Assembly: GCA_000783305.1 (NCBI GenBank)
Contig: JROE01000008.1
Coordinates: 230,197-294,196 of the forward strand
Length of the DNA stretch: 64,000 bases
Source: Sphingobacteriaceae bacterium DW12
GTDB lineage: Bacteria > Bacteroidota > Bacteroidia > Sphingobacteriales > Sphingobacteriaceae
Direction: 5' to 3'
Shown here piece after piece: positions 52,351-61,645 of the stretch. The notes below the pieces were generated by a model. That model saw only the letters and a program-made list of their open reading frames with translations, had not been told where the DNA came from and did not search any database. How positions within the stretch are numbered: position 1 is the stretch's first letter; each line of letters starts with the position of its first letter. The position numbers and the translations under genes were made by a program.

Positions 52351-55300
52351 ATGAAGCATTTTTATGCTAAGGGGAGAAGTATGCGCTGTGCAGAAGCATT
52401 TAGTTCAAGACTAAATACGTTTGTACGGTCTTCTAAAACCTTAATATCCTTGTTTATTATGTCGCTCAAGCCGCGACGGGCTGCTACCCATTGTCTTGAA
52501 ACAAAGTGTACCCCCAAAAGCCAAGACTGCCTTCCTTTATGCTGTCATTCTTCGATGGCACTAAATAAAACGGAACTCGCTCCGCTCAAACAGCGTTTTA
52601 TTCTTGACGCGCAATTATCAGAATGCCTTCGCAGTCGGAACGTAAGATGGTATAATAGCCCATGGCAAATAGCTGATGGCAGATCGGTGGATAGTGAAGT
52701 GACCAGGTCGCAGAAATCCCCGGAAAAGAGACCGAGCGATGTGGCTTTAGGTTGCATTGCAAAGTGTCTATATGTTTATTATCGAGTTAAGCTCGTGATA
52801 TATATGGTTTTACTGATGGCCTATAGCTTATGGCATGTAGCTTACGGCAGATGGCGGATAGCCGAAGGCTTGTTGCTAACGCTAACGATATTGTGTTTCA
52901 ATATGTGTATCTATGCCCAGGAGCTGCCCGGCAACCAACGGGCAGCGACCGGGCACGTCCAGCAGCCGAGGACCGTACTCCATGGTGAAGTACGCTCGGC
53001 TGTCGATGGGCGCCCCATCGAAGGGGCATCCATCCGGATAGGCAAGCAACAGCGCAGCACGGATAAAGAAGGGAAATTCGCCATCACCGTACAAGAGCAA
53101 GAGGGGAGCCTCGAGGTACGCCACCTGGGCTATCAGGCCCAAAAAGTAGGCTATGGCCCTGCATCTACCCCTATCACCATCCGCCTCGAGCCGCTCGAGA
53201 ACACCATCGAGGAGGTTCAAGTCGTAAGTACCGGATACCAGAAGATACCCAAGGAAAGAGCTACGGGCAGCTTCGAATTCATCGATTCTGCACTCTTCAA
53301 CAGGAAGGTATCTACGGATTTCCTGAGTAGGCTCGAGGATGTGGTTCCTGGGCTATCTACCAATAAATACCGTCCGGATGCTCGAGGAGACTACATGAAT
53401 ACGAATATACGTGGCCTGAGCACACTACGTGGGGACAGCTGGCCGTTGATCGTGATCGATGGGGTGCCTTATGAAAGTAAGCTGAACAATGTAGGGTATG
53501 GGACATTCAACAATATCAATCCCAATGATATCGAAAATGTCACCATCCTGAAAGATGCTGCCGCTTCATCGATATGGGGAGCAAGAGCAGGTAATGGTGT
53601 TATCGTAATAACTACAAAAAAGGCAAAGTTCAACGAGAAGACCGTGGTCAACATCCATTCGAATATCAGTATAAAGGACAAACCCGACCTTTATTACCTC
53701 CCTCAACTGCGCACTACAGATTATATAGATGTAACAAAGAGTCTTTTCGATGCAGGCAGGTTTGATTGGTACCTCGATGATTGGGCCAGTAATCCCGAGC
53801 CTATAGTGCTGTTGATGGACGAAGCGCGAAAAAATAAGATTACCAAGGAACAGCTCAATACCCAGCTGGACGCACTCCGTAACATCGATATACGAGACGA
53901 TTTTTTGAAGTACGTTTATCGTAAAGGCGTCAATCAACAGTATAGTGTACGGTTGAATGCCGGTGGCGATAGGGTCAATACCTCGGTTGGGGTGGGGTAC
54001 GATAAAAATCGTGAAGAGTTGGTGACCTCTGCTTATAACAGGTTGAATATGCAGTCCAATACACAGATCAAAGCGACAAAGGGCCTATTGCTCAATCTAG
54101 GGATTACCTATACCGAATCTAGGAAGATACAAAGTTTTCAGTCAGCAGCCTATAATGGCCTGGCGAAAGGAGTATCAAACTGGCCCTATATGAAACTGGC
54201 CGATGAAGCCGGGAATCCACTTTCTGTGGATATTTCGGGGTTCAGCCGCTCATTTCGGGATACGGTGGCCCATGGACGGTTACAGGGATACGGATATATC
54301 CCATTGGAAGATATACATCATACACAGCAGAGACAATACAATCACGATCTATTGGCCAATATCTCTGCAAGCTATAGCTTTCCTTCCGGATTGCGTATCA
54401 CAGGTCTTTATGCTTACCAACGAAATCAAAATCCAGCCGAGAACTGGTACGGGAGAGCAAGTTACATGCAAAGGATGAGACTAAATGACTTTGCAAGTTG
54501 GAACGATGATCTCGTGACGTGGAACCTGCCTTTGGGCGACCATTACGGAGAACGTACGTGGAGTACGACTGTTCATCAGGCAAGGTTGACATCCGAATAC
54601 CAATATCAATGGAGAGACCATGACCTGACCTTATTTGGAGGTTTGGATATCCGTAGTTTGAACAGAGGCCTTCGAGTGGTGCAGTATGATGGATTTGATC
54701 CGGAGACAGGTTCTTTCAAATCTTTGGCCCACGGCAGTATTGTTCCGATCCTGAACGGTCTTTTCGGGACGGGCGCACTCCCTGACCACAATTCTTATGA
54801 AGATTTTTTTAACCGCTATGTCTCCTATTTTGGTAATGCGTCGTACACATATAGGCATCGCTATATCCTGAGTGCCAGTGCGCGCAAGGATGCATCCAAT
54901 CTGTTTGGCGTAAAGACCAATGACAAAGGGCAACCGTTTTGGTCCGTAGGAGGAGCGTGGCTGCTCTCGAAGGATGATTTTATCGACGAAGGGCTATTTC
55001 CTCTATTGAAGCTCCGGGCCACATATGGGTACAATGGCAATGTAAGCACGGAAACATCGGCTTACCCCATAATCTATCTCAATTCGAGGCCTAATACTAT
55101 AACGGGCAGTAACTACGCCCAGATGAATACGCCTCCCAATCCAAAGCTTCGTTGGGAACGGGTGGGGAACCTCAACCTTGGTCTGGATTTTGCCCTTAAA
55201 GGAAATTTTTTGGGTGGGAGTATCGAGTATTACGAAAAGAAAGCCAAAGACCTGATCGCCGCGGGCCAGATCGACCCCACGACAGGCTTCGCTTCCATGC

Positions 55301-56118
55301 GGACCAACTTTGCTAATCTGCACACCAAAGGATGGGACATCTCGTTGAACGGAAAGCCCCTCTCGACAAAAGATTGGGAATGGAATTCCAACCTGGTCTT
55401 CGCCTATTCACGGACGATGGTCACCAAGGCATTTTTGGCGACGGATATAGCATGGTTGCTGGCCGGCGCCCAGACCGTACCGGTAGAAGGAGAAAACCTG
55501 CATAGCCTCCGGACATACAAGTGGGCTGGTCTAGATCCCGAGGATGGCACTCCGAGGGGCTATTTGGACGGTGAGGTTTCTAAAAATTATTCTGCTATAA
55601 CAGGAGCTAAACTACAGACCTTGGACAATCATGGTTCGCAGGTCCCGGTATACTTTGGTTCCTGGCGCAATGGCGTCCGTTACAAAAGTTTGGAAGTGTC
55701 CTGGAATATATCTTACCAATTGGGGCACAGGTTTATCCGGACGTCCTTTATAAACGCAGAGTTTCTTAACCAAAAAGTTGGTCATACGGACTATCAGGAC
55801 CGCTGGCAGAAGCCAGGAGATGAAGTCCGGACAGATGTCCCTGCGTTTACCTATCCCAACAATGCTACAGGGAGCGACCTGTACAGGGCATCGTCCGCGT
55901 TGGTCGAGGATGCCGGGCAGATTAAGCTCAGGGATATACAGATGAGTGTGCAGTTGCCCGCTTTGACGAGGTACGGACTGAAAAATATGCGCATATACGC
56001 TTATCTGCAAAACCTGGGAACCATCTGGCGCGCAAACAAGAGAGGGATAGACCCGGAGTATGGCACATGGTATCCCGATCCGATGATGACATCCGTGGGA
56101 ATCAATTTTAACCTTTAA
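52351..56118 (+). CDS. SusC/RagA TonB-linked receptor 2
   Basis: The frame is open for 1255 codons, but residues about 41-170 are unlike any SusC and come from inserted repeat DNA (52475-52870). Residues 1-40 (with SKTLISLFIMSL) look like the start of a SusC signal peptide, and a second hydrophobic stretch follows at 173-188 ending in CIYAQ. A shorter product could start at 52804. From about 205 the protein is normal: carboxypeptidase-regulatory-like domain (GASIRIGKQQRSTDKEGKF), plug with IENVTILKDAAASSIWG and AGNGVIVITTKKA, then barrel to residue 1255 ending GINFNL. There is no STN domain and no sigma/FecR pair, so regulation differs from the first locus. Confidence 0.85.
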   Translation: MKHFYAKGRSMRCAEAFSSRLNTFVRSSKTLISLFIMSLKPRRAATHCLETKCTPKSQDCLPLCCHSSMALNKTELAPLKQRFILDAQLSECLRSRNVRWYNSPWQIADGRSVDSEVTRSQKSPEKRPSDVALGCIAKCLYVYYRVKLVIYMVLLMAYSLWHVAYGRWRIAEGLLLTLTILCFNMCIYAQELPGNQRAATGHVQQPRTVLHGEVRSAVDGRPIEGASIRIGKQQRSTDKEGKFAITVQEQEGSLEVRHLGYQAQKVGYGPASTPITIRLEPLENTIEEVQVVSTGYQKIPKERATGSFEFIDSALFNRKVSTDFLSRLEDVVPGLSTNKYRPDARGDYMNTNIRGLSTLRGDSWPLIVIDGVPYESKLNNVGYGTFNNINPNDIENVTILKDAAASSIWGARAGNGVIVITTKKAKFNEKTVVNIHSNISIKDKPDLYYLPQLRTTDYIDVTKSLFDAGRFDWYLDDWASNPEPIVLLMDEARKNKITKEQLNTQLDALRNIDIRDDFLKYVYRKGVNQQYSVRLNAGGDRVNTSVGVGYDKNREELVTSAYNRLNMQSNTQIKATKGLLLNLGITYTESRKIQSFQSAAYNGLAKGVSNWPYMKLADEAGNPLSVDISGFSRSFRDTVAHGRLQGYGYIPLEDIHHTQQRQYNHDLLANISASYSFPSGLRITGLYAYQRNQNPAENWYGRASYMQRMRLNDFASWNDDLVTWNLPLGDHYGERTWSTTVHQARLTSEYQYQWRDHDLTLFGGLDIRSLNRGLRVVQYDGFDPETGSFKSLAHGSIVPILNGLFGTGALPDHNSYEDFFNRYVSYFGNASYTYRHRYILSASARKDASNLFGVKTNDKGQPFWSVGGAWLLSKDDFIDEGLFPLLKLRATYGYNGNVSTETSAYPIIYLNSRPNTITGSNYAQMNTPPNPKLRWERVGNLNLGLDFALKGNFLGGSIEYYEKKAKDLIAAGQIDPTTGFASMRTNFANLHTKGWDISLNGKPLSTKDWEWNSNLVFAYSRTMVTKAFLATDIAWLLAGAQTVPVEGENLHSLRTYKWAGLDPEDGTPRGYLDGEVSKNYSAITGAKLQTLDNHGSQVPVYFGSWRNGVRYKSLEVSWNISYQLGHRFIRTSFINAEFLNQKVGHTDYQDRWQKPGDEVRTDVPAFTYPNNATGSDLYRASSALVEDAGQIKLRDIQMSVQLPALTRYGLKNMRIYAYLQNLGTIWRANKRGIDPEYGTWYPDPMMTSVGINFNL
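52475..52870 (+). repeat. Dispersed repeat inserted in the 5' part of the second susC-like gene
   Basis: It contains TTGTCTTGAAACAAAG and ACCCCCAAAAG, then GAACTCGCTCCGCTCAAACAG, similar to the sequence at about 63650-63700 and to a common Bacteroidota intergenic element. Its right part carries near-identical 14-bp units (GGCCTATAGCTTAT, GGCATGTAGCTTAC, GGCAGATGGCGGAT at 52818-52859) with one or two more near 52664-52690. Confidence 0.6.
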
Positions 56119-56130
56119 ATCAGGATCGAT

Positions 56131-57480
56131 ATGAAATATTTACATGCATTCGGCATATCTATGCTATTATTGGCCAGCTCATGTGCCGAATTTTTGGATA
56201 AGAAGCCCGATATCAAACTGGTGGTCCCCAAGACATTGGCGGATGCAGACCTGTTGCTCAACGATTATGGCACGATGAACAGTAATTATCCTGTGTTCGG
56301 AGAGGTTGGAACCGATGATTATTACCTGACCGAGCAGCGTTGGGACGGTGTATCGAACTACGAGCAACGGATGGCCTATATCTGGGCGGATGAACCCTAT
56401 ATGGATATCCTGCAATGGCAGCGGCCCTATAAAGTAGTATACATAGCCAATCAGGTATTGGATATCTTGCGAAAATTGCAGGATAACGGTGAAGGATATA
56501 GGCGTGTGCGGGGCACCGCTCATTTTTACCGTGCATTCGCATTCCATCAACTTGCCGAGATCTATTCACCGGCCTACAGCGCCACTACCGCAGGGCATGA
56601 GCTAGGTATACCGCTGCGCTTGACACCCGAGGTGGATGGGAAGTCGGTGCGGGCATCGCTCGAAGATACCTACAAGCGTATCGTTGCAGATCTCGAGATA
56701 GCCGTGGCCGATCTTCCAGTGGAGGAGGCCGTCAAGGGGCGACCGTATAAGGCTAGTGCGTATGCCGCATTGGCGCGTGTTTATTTGGATAAGGGAGATT
56801 TCGAGCGGGCGTACCGCTATGCGGATTCCTGCTTGGTGTTGCGACCAGAATTGTTGGATTTTAATCATCTTTCGGTCACGACCAATTTTCCCATGACCAG
56901 GTTCAACGTGGAGGTGCTGTTTTCGGCATTGGCTACTGGAGCGGCTCCGATGGGAGCAACGGTGGCCCTGATGGATACCCTGCTATATGATTCCTATTCA
57001 AATGGCGACCTGCGCAAGAAAGCCTTTTTCAGGCCGAACAATAATCCACCGAATTCTCATTACTATAAGGGAAGCTACGACCAGAGCAATACCTTGTTCT
57101 TTGGTATCACGACAAGTGAAGTGTATCTCATCAGAGCAGAGACCGCATGTAGGATAGGGAAGGTGGCGGAAGCCAAAGATGCCCTTAATACGTTGCTACG
57201 CTCGCGCTGGGATAAGAATGCCGTGTATACGCCCATCTCCGAGCCTGATGGGGAGCAGTTGCTACGATGCATATTGGACGAACGGCGGAAAGAACTGGTA
57301 TTTCGTGGAAGGAGATGGGCTGACCTGAAACGGTTGAACCTAGACCCCCGTTTCCAGACCACGTTAACACGTACGATAGGAGATAAGACCTACACATTGG
57401 CACCCAATGACCTCCGCTATGCCTACCGGATATCCGAAGTGGTACTGGAGCTGAGTGGGATCCAACAGAATAATAGATAA
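56131..57480 (+). CDS. SusD/RagB lipoprotein 2
   Basis: A 449-aa surface lipoprotein with lipobox LASSC near residue 18. The N-terminal TPR-like part has GTAHFYRAFAFHQLAEIY and AYAALARVYLDKGDFERAYRYADS; the C-terminal part contains DERRKELVFRGRRWADLKRL, the SusD signature. It starts 12 bp after SusC 2 and is the capture subunit of that receptor. Shorter than SusD 1, consistent with a different ligand. Confidence 0.93.
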   Translation: MKYLHAFGISMLLLASSCAEFLDKKPDIKLVVPKTLADADLLLNDYGTMNSNYPVFGEVGTDDYYLTEQRWDGVSNYEQRMAYIWADEPYMDILQWQRPYKVVYIANQVLDILRKLQDNGEGYRRVRGTAHFYRAFAFHQLAEIYSPAYSATTAGHELGIPLRLTPEVDGKSVRASLEDTYKRIVADLEIAVADLPVEEAVKGRPYKASAYAALARVYLDKGDFERAYRYADSCLVLRPELLDFNHLSVTTNFPMTRFNVEVLFSALATGAAPMGATVALMDTLLYDSYSNGDLRKKAFFRPNNNPPNSHYYKGSYDQSNTLFFGITTSEVYLIRAETACRIGKVAEAKDALNTLLRSRWDKNAVYTPISEPDGEQLLRCILDERRKELVFRGRRWADLKRLNLDPRFQTTLTRTIGDKTYTLAPNDLRYAYRISEVVLELSGIQQNNR

Positions 57481-57503
57481 ACGATTTTTTAGAAAGTATT
57501 AAA

Positions 57504-58769
57504 ATGAAGAATATGAGAAGTTTTAAGATAGTTGCAGTTGTTTTATTTACATTGGGTCATTTGCCCTCGATTGCCCAGCAAACAAAGGTCTATGACCTGT
57601 CCCAACGACTGATGGTGGGAGATACATTTGTACCTCCACCTTCAGTACAAATGATGCGGGGTACGGATAGCAAGATTGATTGGAAAGCGTTGGAAGACAA
57701 AGTGGTGCTCTTGGATCTATTCGAGACCACGTGCGGCACTTGCATACAGATCATGCCGCATCTACAAGAACTGGAAAAGAAGCACAGCGATATCTTTAAA
57801 GTACTTGTCGTTACGCCCCAGGACAAGCAGACAATGACCGACTTTTTTAATAAAAATAAGTACTTAAAGGAGCATCGGATCAACCTACCCGTGATCTACA
57901 GCGATAACTATATACGGAAGCTATTCCCATATAAGAGTATCCCCCAAGCGATACTGCTGTACAGGGGCAAAGTCCAGGCCATTACTTCATCTGGATTTGT
58001 CAATAGTGATAATATCCTCCGTCTACATCGAGAAGGAGAGATAAAACTACCGTTGAAAGATGATTTTGGTAAAGCAAGCTTAGTGACTGATGTTGACATG
58101 GATAAAGGGGGGATAAAAGCAGGGATTATTTTTTCGGGTTATCAGGATGGGGTAGAATATCAACCCTGGAGATTTGGACAGGATAGCCTGACGGGCCTGT
58201 ACAAGAGTTCGCTATATAATGCCAGTATGTACGGTACGCTATTGAGCCTGTCTTCCAAAGCAAAGATGTTGGATCCCCTGTTTTTTCCAAGGATGGACCG
58301 TGTAGTCTGGAAGGTCGCAGACTCTACCCAGTATGAGAATTTTGGCAGTCCTGCCGATGTCTGGCTGATAGACCATGCGGTATCCTATGAACGCTATGAT
58401 CGGAAAGGACGCCCTGATTCTTTACAAGCACGTATCGTTATGGACGACTTTGAGCGATTGTATGGCGTTAAGGTGTATGTGGGGGCCAAGGCAATGCCTT
58501 GTCTGGTCCTCGAGCCAGTTGAGACTGTCCCTTTTGATAAAAAGGGCACAGAGGTAATGACCTATAAAGGTACCACGGCTTTATCCATCTTCTTGGATTA
58601 TGGAGGCAAATTTCCTCCGACGGTCGACGAGGCAAAGAAGGAGGATATGATACAATTGGAGCCGTATAGCACTTTGGAAGAGCTGAATCTACAGTTGGCC
58701 GCTTATGGTGTCAAAGGGGAGATAAAAGAACGGAATGTGGATGTCCTTGTCATCGAAGAGGTAGACTAA
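57504..58769 (+). CDS. TlpA-like thioredoxin-family protein
   Basis: A 421-aa exported protein with signal peptide (IVAVVLFTLGHLPSIAQQ). The thioredoxin-like domain is at about 40-175: WKALEDKVVLLDLFETTCGTC with redox pair Cys77-Cys80, then VVTPQDKQTM and the cis-Pro loop SIPQAILLY. The C-terminal half (about 180-421) is an unassigned domain with strands and a LSIFLDYGGK segment, as in many SusCD-linked TlpA proteins. It probably reduces disulfides or binds ligand in the periplasm. It ends the second SusCD operon. Confidence 0.87.
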   Translation: MKNMRSFKIVAVVLFTLGHLPSIAQQTKVYDLSQRLMVGDTFVPPPSVQMMRGTDSKIDWKALEDKVVLLDLFETTCGTCIQIMPHLQELEKKHSDIFKVLVVTPQDKQTMTDFFNKNKYLKEHRINLPVIYSDNYIRKLFPYKSIPQAILLYRGKVQAITSSGFVNSDNILRLHREGEIKLPLKDDFGKASLVTDVDMDKGGIKAGIIFSGYQDGVEYQPWRFGQDSLTGLYKSSLYNASMYGTLLSLSSKAKMLDPLFFPRMDRVVWKVADSTQYENFGSPADVWLIDHAVSYERYDRKGRPDSLQARIVMDDFERLYGVKVYVGAKAMPCLVLEPVETVPFDKKGTEVMTYKGTTALSIFLDYGGKFPPTVDEAKKEDMIQLEPYSTLEELNLQLAAYGVKGEIKERNVDVLVIEEVD

Positions 58770-58780
58770 GGGGCCAGCAA

Positions 58781-58807
58781 AAGGGTATGGCCCATTACCA
58801 TACCCTT
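58781..58807. terminator. Bidirectional terminator hairpin
   Basis: AAGGGTATGG (58781-58790) and CCATACCCTT (58798-58807) form a perfect 10-bp stem with a 7-nt loop between two convergent genes. Confidence 0.75.
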
Positions 58808-58846
58808 GATACTCATTCCATCGGCACATTCATGCCGAAACCTAGC

Positions 58847-59086
58847 TTAACGGGCTTTAAGTAACACGTTGCCGGTATTTGTTTGATTTTGCAGGGCTTG
58901 CGCCATCTCAAGTGCAATATCAACATCCAAAACAGGTTCTGGGCTTCCGCTATTGTCATCTGCCTGGATCGCACAAAGTTGCTGACGAGGTGTCGAGCAA
59001 TCTGTTGGGGGATCTTCACCGTGCTTTGTAAAACTCGACGGTGATGCCGGGTTTGAACCTGTATATCTAAACCATTGTAGTGCCAT
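58847..59086 (-). CDS. Small protein of unknown function (79 aa)
   Basis: The frame reads MALQWFRYTGSNPASPSSFT, then DCSTPRQQLCAIQADD with two Cys, and an acidic, helical end (VLDVDIALEMAQALQNQTN). Coherent composition and the compact Cys pattern suggest a real short protein; I recall similar short Trp-Phe-Arg-Tyr proteins in this family of bacteria but cannot name it. It is the third of three small minus-strand genes after the operators at 60019-60051. Other frames across here are less protein-like. Confidence 0.55.
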   Translation of the reverse strand: MALQWFRYTGSNPASPSSFTKHGEDPPTDCSTPRQQLCAIQADDNSGSPEPVLDVDIALEMAQALQNQTNTGNVLLKAR

Positions 59087-59218
59087 AATCGTAATAATTA
59101 GGTAACTTAGATTTATGAATCGATCACAATGCCGTATCTGTCCTGGTTAGAAAATCAGATACTGCATTGGCCCCGGCCCTCACTTAGAGGGCCTTTTGGT
59201 TCTTGGCGGTGGGACTCC

Positions 59219-59521
59219 TTATTCTGCCAGACCATTCCTGTACGTACCGTCACCGGGAATACGGCAAACTTGCGTCGATAACGTGCCATATGTGCCGCAT
59301 TGGACAGGCCCGTACAGCAATGATTGCCCACCCGGGGTGTCCATCTGTCCTGAAAAGGGAAGTGGCTCGACGGGATCATACCGCAACAGTAGCCGATGGG
59401 ATACGGTGGTGACCACCGGGGTAGGAGACGCAATGTGTAGCCTGGTCCATTCACGTGCTGGCGCCGTTGTCGTATGATGAGTATAGTATATTGTGGGAGC
59501 TGCATAAATAAAGCTATTCAA
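59219..59521 (-). CDS. Small protein of unknown function (about 100 aa)
   Basis: A frame reading APTIYYTHHTTTAPAREWTR, then VVTTVSHRLLLRYDPVEPLP and QVCRIPGDGTYRNGLAE looks protein-like. No ATG fits unless it lies deep inside the upstream gene (59611). A TTG at 59519-59521 would overlap that gene's stop by 8 bp (TTGAATAG), an arrangement seen in coupled genes, so that start is preferred. Function unknown. Confidence 0.5.
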   Translation of the reverse strand: MNSFIYAAPTIYYTHHTTTAPAREWTRLHIASPTPVVTTVSHRLLLRYDPVEPLPFSGQMDTPGGQSLLYGPVQCGTYGTLSTQVCRIPGDGTYRNGLAE

Positions 59522-59897
59522 TGATATACACCAATTCGCCCTCGCCCAAAGGTGCATTGGGACCTGCAGTCTGGACACCGATAGGATTGTGATTCTTGCC
59601 GCGCTTGGCACCTAACTGGGAGATGTCGGGATGGATCGTACGTCGCTCCAATCGGAAAGGCAGTCGTAGACTAAGGGTCACTGCGAGTTGATTGCTCAAT
59701 ACAAAGAGGGTATGGGCATTGAAATTTTGGAGGCAATCAAGATCTTGGCCATGGATATCAAAATAGGTGGTGATCCACAGCTTGAGGTCTTGTTGTACAG
59801 CATCTACCTCTGCCCAGAGGGCATCATGCGATAGACCGTAGAAATAGATGTTGGCCTCTTGGACGCCTGCGGTAGTAAATGGAAATCTTTTCATCAT
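59514..59897 (-). CDS. Small protein of unknown function (127 aa)
   Basis: The frame is open from ATG at 59924, but the tandem ATGs at 59897/59894 (MMKRFPFTTAGVQEANIYF) are more likely starts. The protein is soluble, with GLSHDALWAEVDAVQQDLKL and a beta-rich end (GPNAPLGEGELVYIIE). No family recognised. First of three small genes diverging from the LytTR regulator gene. Confidence 0.6.
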   Translation of the reverse strand: MMKRFPFTTAGVQEANIYFYGLSHDALWAEVDAVQQDLKLWITTYFDIHGQDLDCLQNFNAHTLFVLSNQLAVTLSLRLPFRLERRTIHPDISQLGAKRGKNHNPIGVQTAGPNAPLGEGELVYIIE

Positions 59898-60018
59898 CAA
59901 TCTAGTTTTAAGGTTGAAAATCAATGGACGGCTTGCCCGCCATTGCTTGTTATGCGTTTTTATCTTTACAAATCTCTATAGCTTTTTTCAATAAATAGGT
60001 GCCGTGAAGGGCATTTTC

Positions 60019-60051
60019 TCAGTGAACTGACCCTTTTTCTCAGTGAACTGA
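60019..60051. promoter_or_regulatory. Two tandem palindromic operator candidates
   Basis: TCAGTGAACTGA occurs at 60019-60030 and again at 60040-60051, exactly 21 bp apart, with shared flanks (TTTTCTCAGTGAACTGACCC). Each has TCAGT/ACTGA arms. They lie in the divergent gap between the small minus-strand genes and the LytTR regulator. LytTR proteins usually bind two direct repeats about two helical turns apart, which fits. Confidence 0.6.
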
Positions 60052-60250
60052 CCCTTTTGGATTTTTTCGTCCGTTTTTTTTGTTAAAGGGGGGGGAAGAA
60101 ATGATTTTGTGCGGTCAGAGAAGGGTAACCTGTGCAATAACGACTAGGGTGTTGTTACTGAAATGTTAATAAAAGTGCTTATATTTTCAATATTTGTAAT
60201 AATTGTGCTTAATATATTGTTTTTCATTATCTTAAAGGCTCTATAGTTAA

Positions 60251-61252
60251 ATGCTAATTATCAATCTTATGAGACCAATTTATCTAAACACATTGTGGAG
60301 GGCTATTATTTCATTGGTGGGGGGATTATTTTTGATTTTCGCTGCCGAAGAGGATTACCCATGGGATATCGTATTTGATGACGATTTCTTTCTTAACTAT
60401 TTAGGTGCGGGACTTTCGATATTCATCGTATTGAAGGTGCAGCATGCGACGATACGTCGGGTAGATCGTTTATACCCTTTCAAGAGGAGGTTGCGTAGCT
60501 ATTTTGTACGTCGATATGCGGTGCAGGGATTGATGAGTGCATTGCCCACTTTTCTAGTGGCATTTGGCTTTGCCTGGATATTGATCGTACTGGTGCAGGG
60601 ACAACGGATACAGGAGACTTCCTACTTCAAGTTCGATATCTATGTGGTGGTCGCGTGCTTATTGTTCCTGCAGATCATACTGGCTTTCATCCACTATACG
60701 TGGACAAAAGACCAATTTGAGGAGGTGACGCTGGTAGAGGAGTACAGCGTAGTACGGTATAGGACGGATAGCCGAAAAGGGGAGGTCAGAAACATGCCCA
60801 AGTACAAGGCCATCATAGAACTGCTGGAGCATGCGGAACGTGAAGGTGTAGATGAGCCAGAAGTGGAGACTATGGCCCAAGAAGAGGGAGAAACTCCACT
60901 GCTCTTGCTGGGGACAAGCAGAAGGCATGCCACCTACACAAAGTTGGTCGGCAAATTGCCTTGGTCTGATATTGCCTACTTATTCTCCTCCAAGGAGTCT
61001 ACCTATTATATGACCTGGAGCGGCAACTCGCATATGACGGACTGTTCGCTCAATTTTCTAAAAAACTATATGGATAGGGAAGCTTTCTGTAAAGTGGGTC
61101 GCGGCTTGATCGTGCACCGAGCCGCTGTAGTGGGTGTAAAGCGAGGGGGCAGGGGCCAGGTACGCCTGACATTAAAGCCAGTCGGGGAGGTAGACACACA
61201 CCTGAGCCGGGAGATGACCCGGACATTCAGAAAATGGTATATACTGGATTAA
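60251..61252 (+). CDS. Membrane-anchored LytTR-type transcription regulator
   Basis: A 333-aa protein. Four membrane helices are seen at about residues 14-32, 48-66, 98-120 and 130-152. The cytoplasmic C-terminus (about 230-333) fits a LytTR DNA-binding domain: WSDIAYLFSSKESTYYMTWS, LNFLKNYMDREAFCKVGRGL, IVHRAAVVGVKRGG. ATG at 60269 is an alternative start. No receiver domain, so the membrane part is probably the sensor. The tandem operators at 60019-60051 lie 200 bp upstream and are likely its own sites, controlling the divergent small genes and itself. Confidence 0.82.
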   Translation: MLIINLMRPIYLNTLWRAIISLVGGLFLIFAAEEDYPWDIVFDDDFFLNYLGAGLSIFIVLKVQHATIRRVDRLYPFKRRLRSYFVRRYAVQGLMSALPTFLVAFGFAWILIVLVQGQRIQETSYFKFDIYVVVACLLFLQIILAFIHYTWTKDQFEEVTLVEEYSVVRYRTDSRKGEVRNMPKYKAIIELLEHAEREGVDEPEVETMAQEEGETPLLLLGTSRRHATYTKLVGKLPWSDIAYLFSSKESTYYMTWSGNSHMTDCSLNFLKNYMDREAFCKVGRGLIVHRAAVVGVKRGGRGQVRLTLKPVGEVDTHLSREMTRTFRKWYILD

Positions 61253-61366
61253 GATGCTGGGGCGGATCGTGCAGGGCCTGTAAGGATGATAGATTATGAG
61301 TTATTGGGGAGCGGATACCAATGAGATTGGACAACAGGATTTGAATACCCTATAAATACCCTTATT

Positions 61367-61645
61367 ATGAACAATTCATTTCAACTGCTCCTTCAGCTCT
61401 TGAGGGACATATATATTGTATTGCTAGCGATCAAGGCATCGGGAGAACAGCATGCGGTGAACCGACCGAAGCCATTATTGAACAAATTGGAGGTGATCGC
61501 ACGCCTACGGATATCGGATACGACGTATCGCCGATATGTCAAAAAGGGAATCCTCACCCCAATGACACTTTACGGTATCGATATGTACTACGAGCAGGAT
61601 ATAGAGGAGGCGCTCCAAGAAAGCAAGCGCAAAGGACGCCTATAG
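61367..61645 (+). CDS. Small helix-turn-helix protein (92 aa)
   Basis: After a short hydrophobic start (FQLLLQLLRDIYIVLLAI), residues about 40-80 (LLNKLEVIARLRISDTTYRR, GILTPMTLYGIDMYYEQDIE) match the helix-turn-helix_17/excisionase-like proteins common in Bacteroidota mobile DNA. It could be an excisionase-like or small regulatory protein. Lies 114 bp after the LytTR gene. Confidence 0.68.
   Translation: MNNSFQLLLQLLRDIYIVLLAIKASGEQHAVNRPKPLLNKLEVIARLRISDTTYRRYVKKGILTPMTLYGIDMYYEQDIEEALQESKRKGRL

Noticed and set aside
59155..59505. Alternative minus-strand frame of 116 codons
   Set aside because: Rich in Arg, Pro, Cys and His in a shadow-like way; the overlapping frame ending at 59219 looks more like protein.
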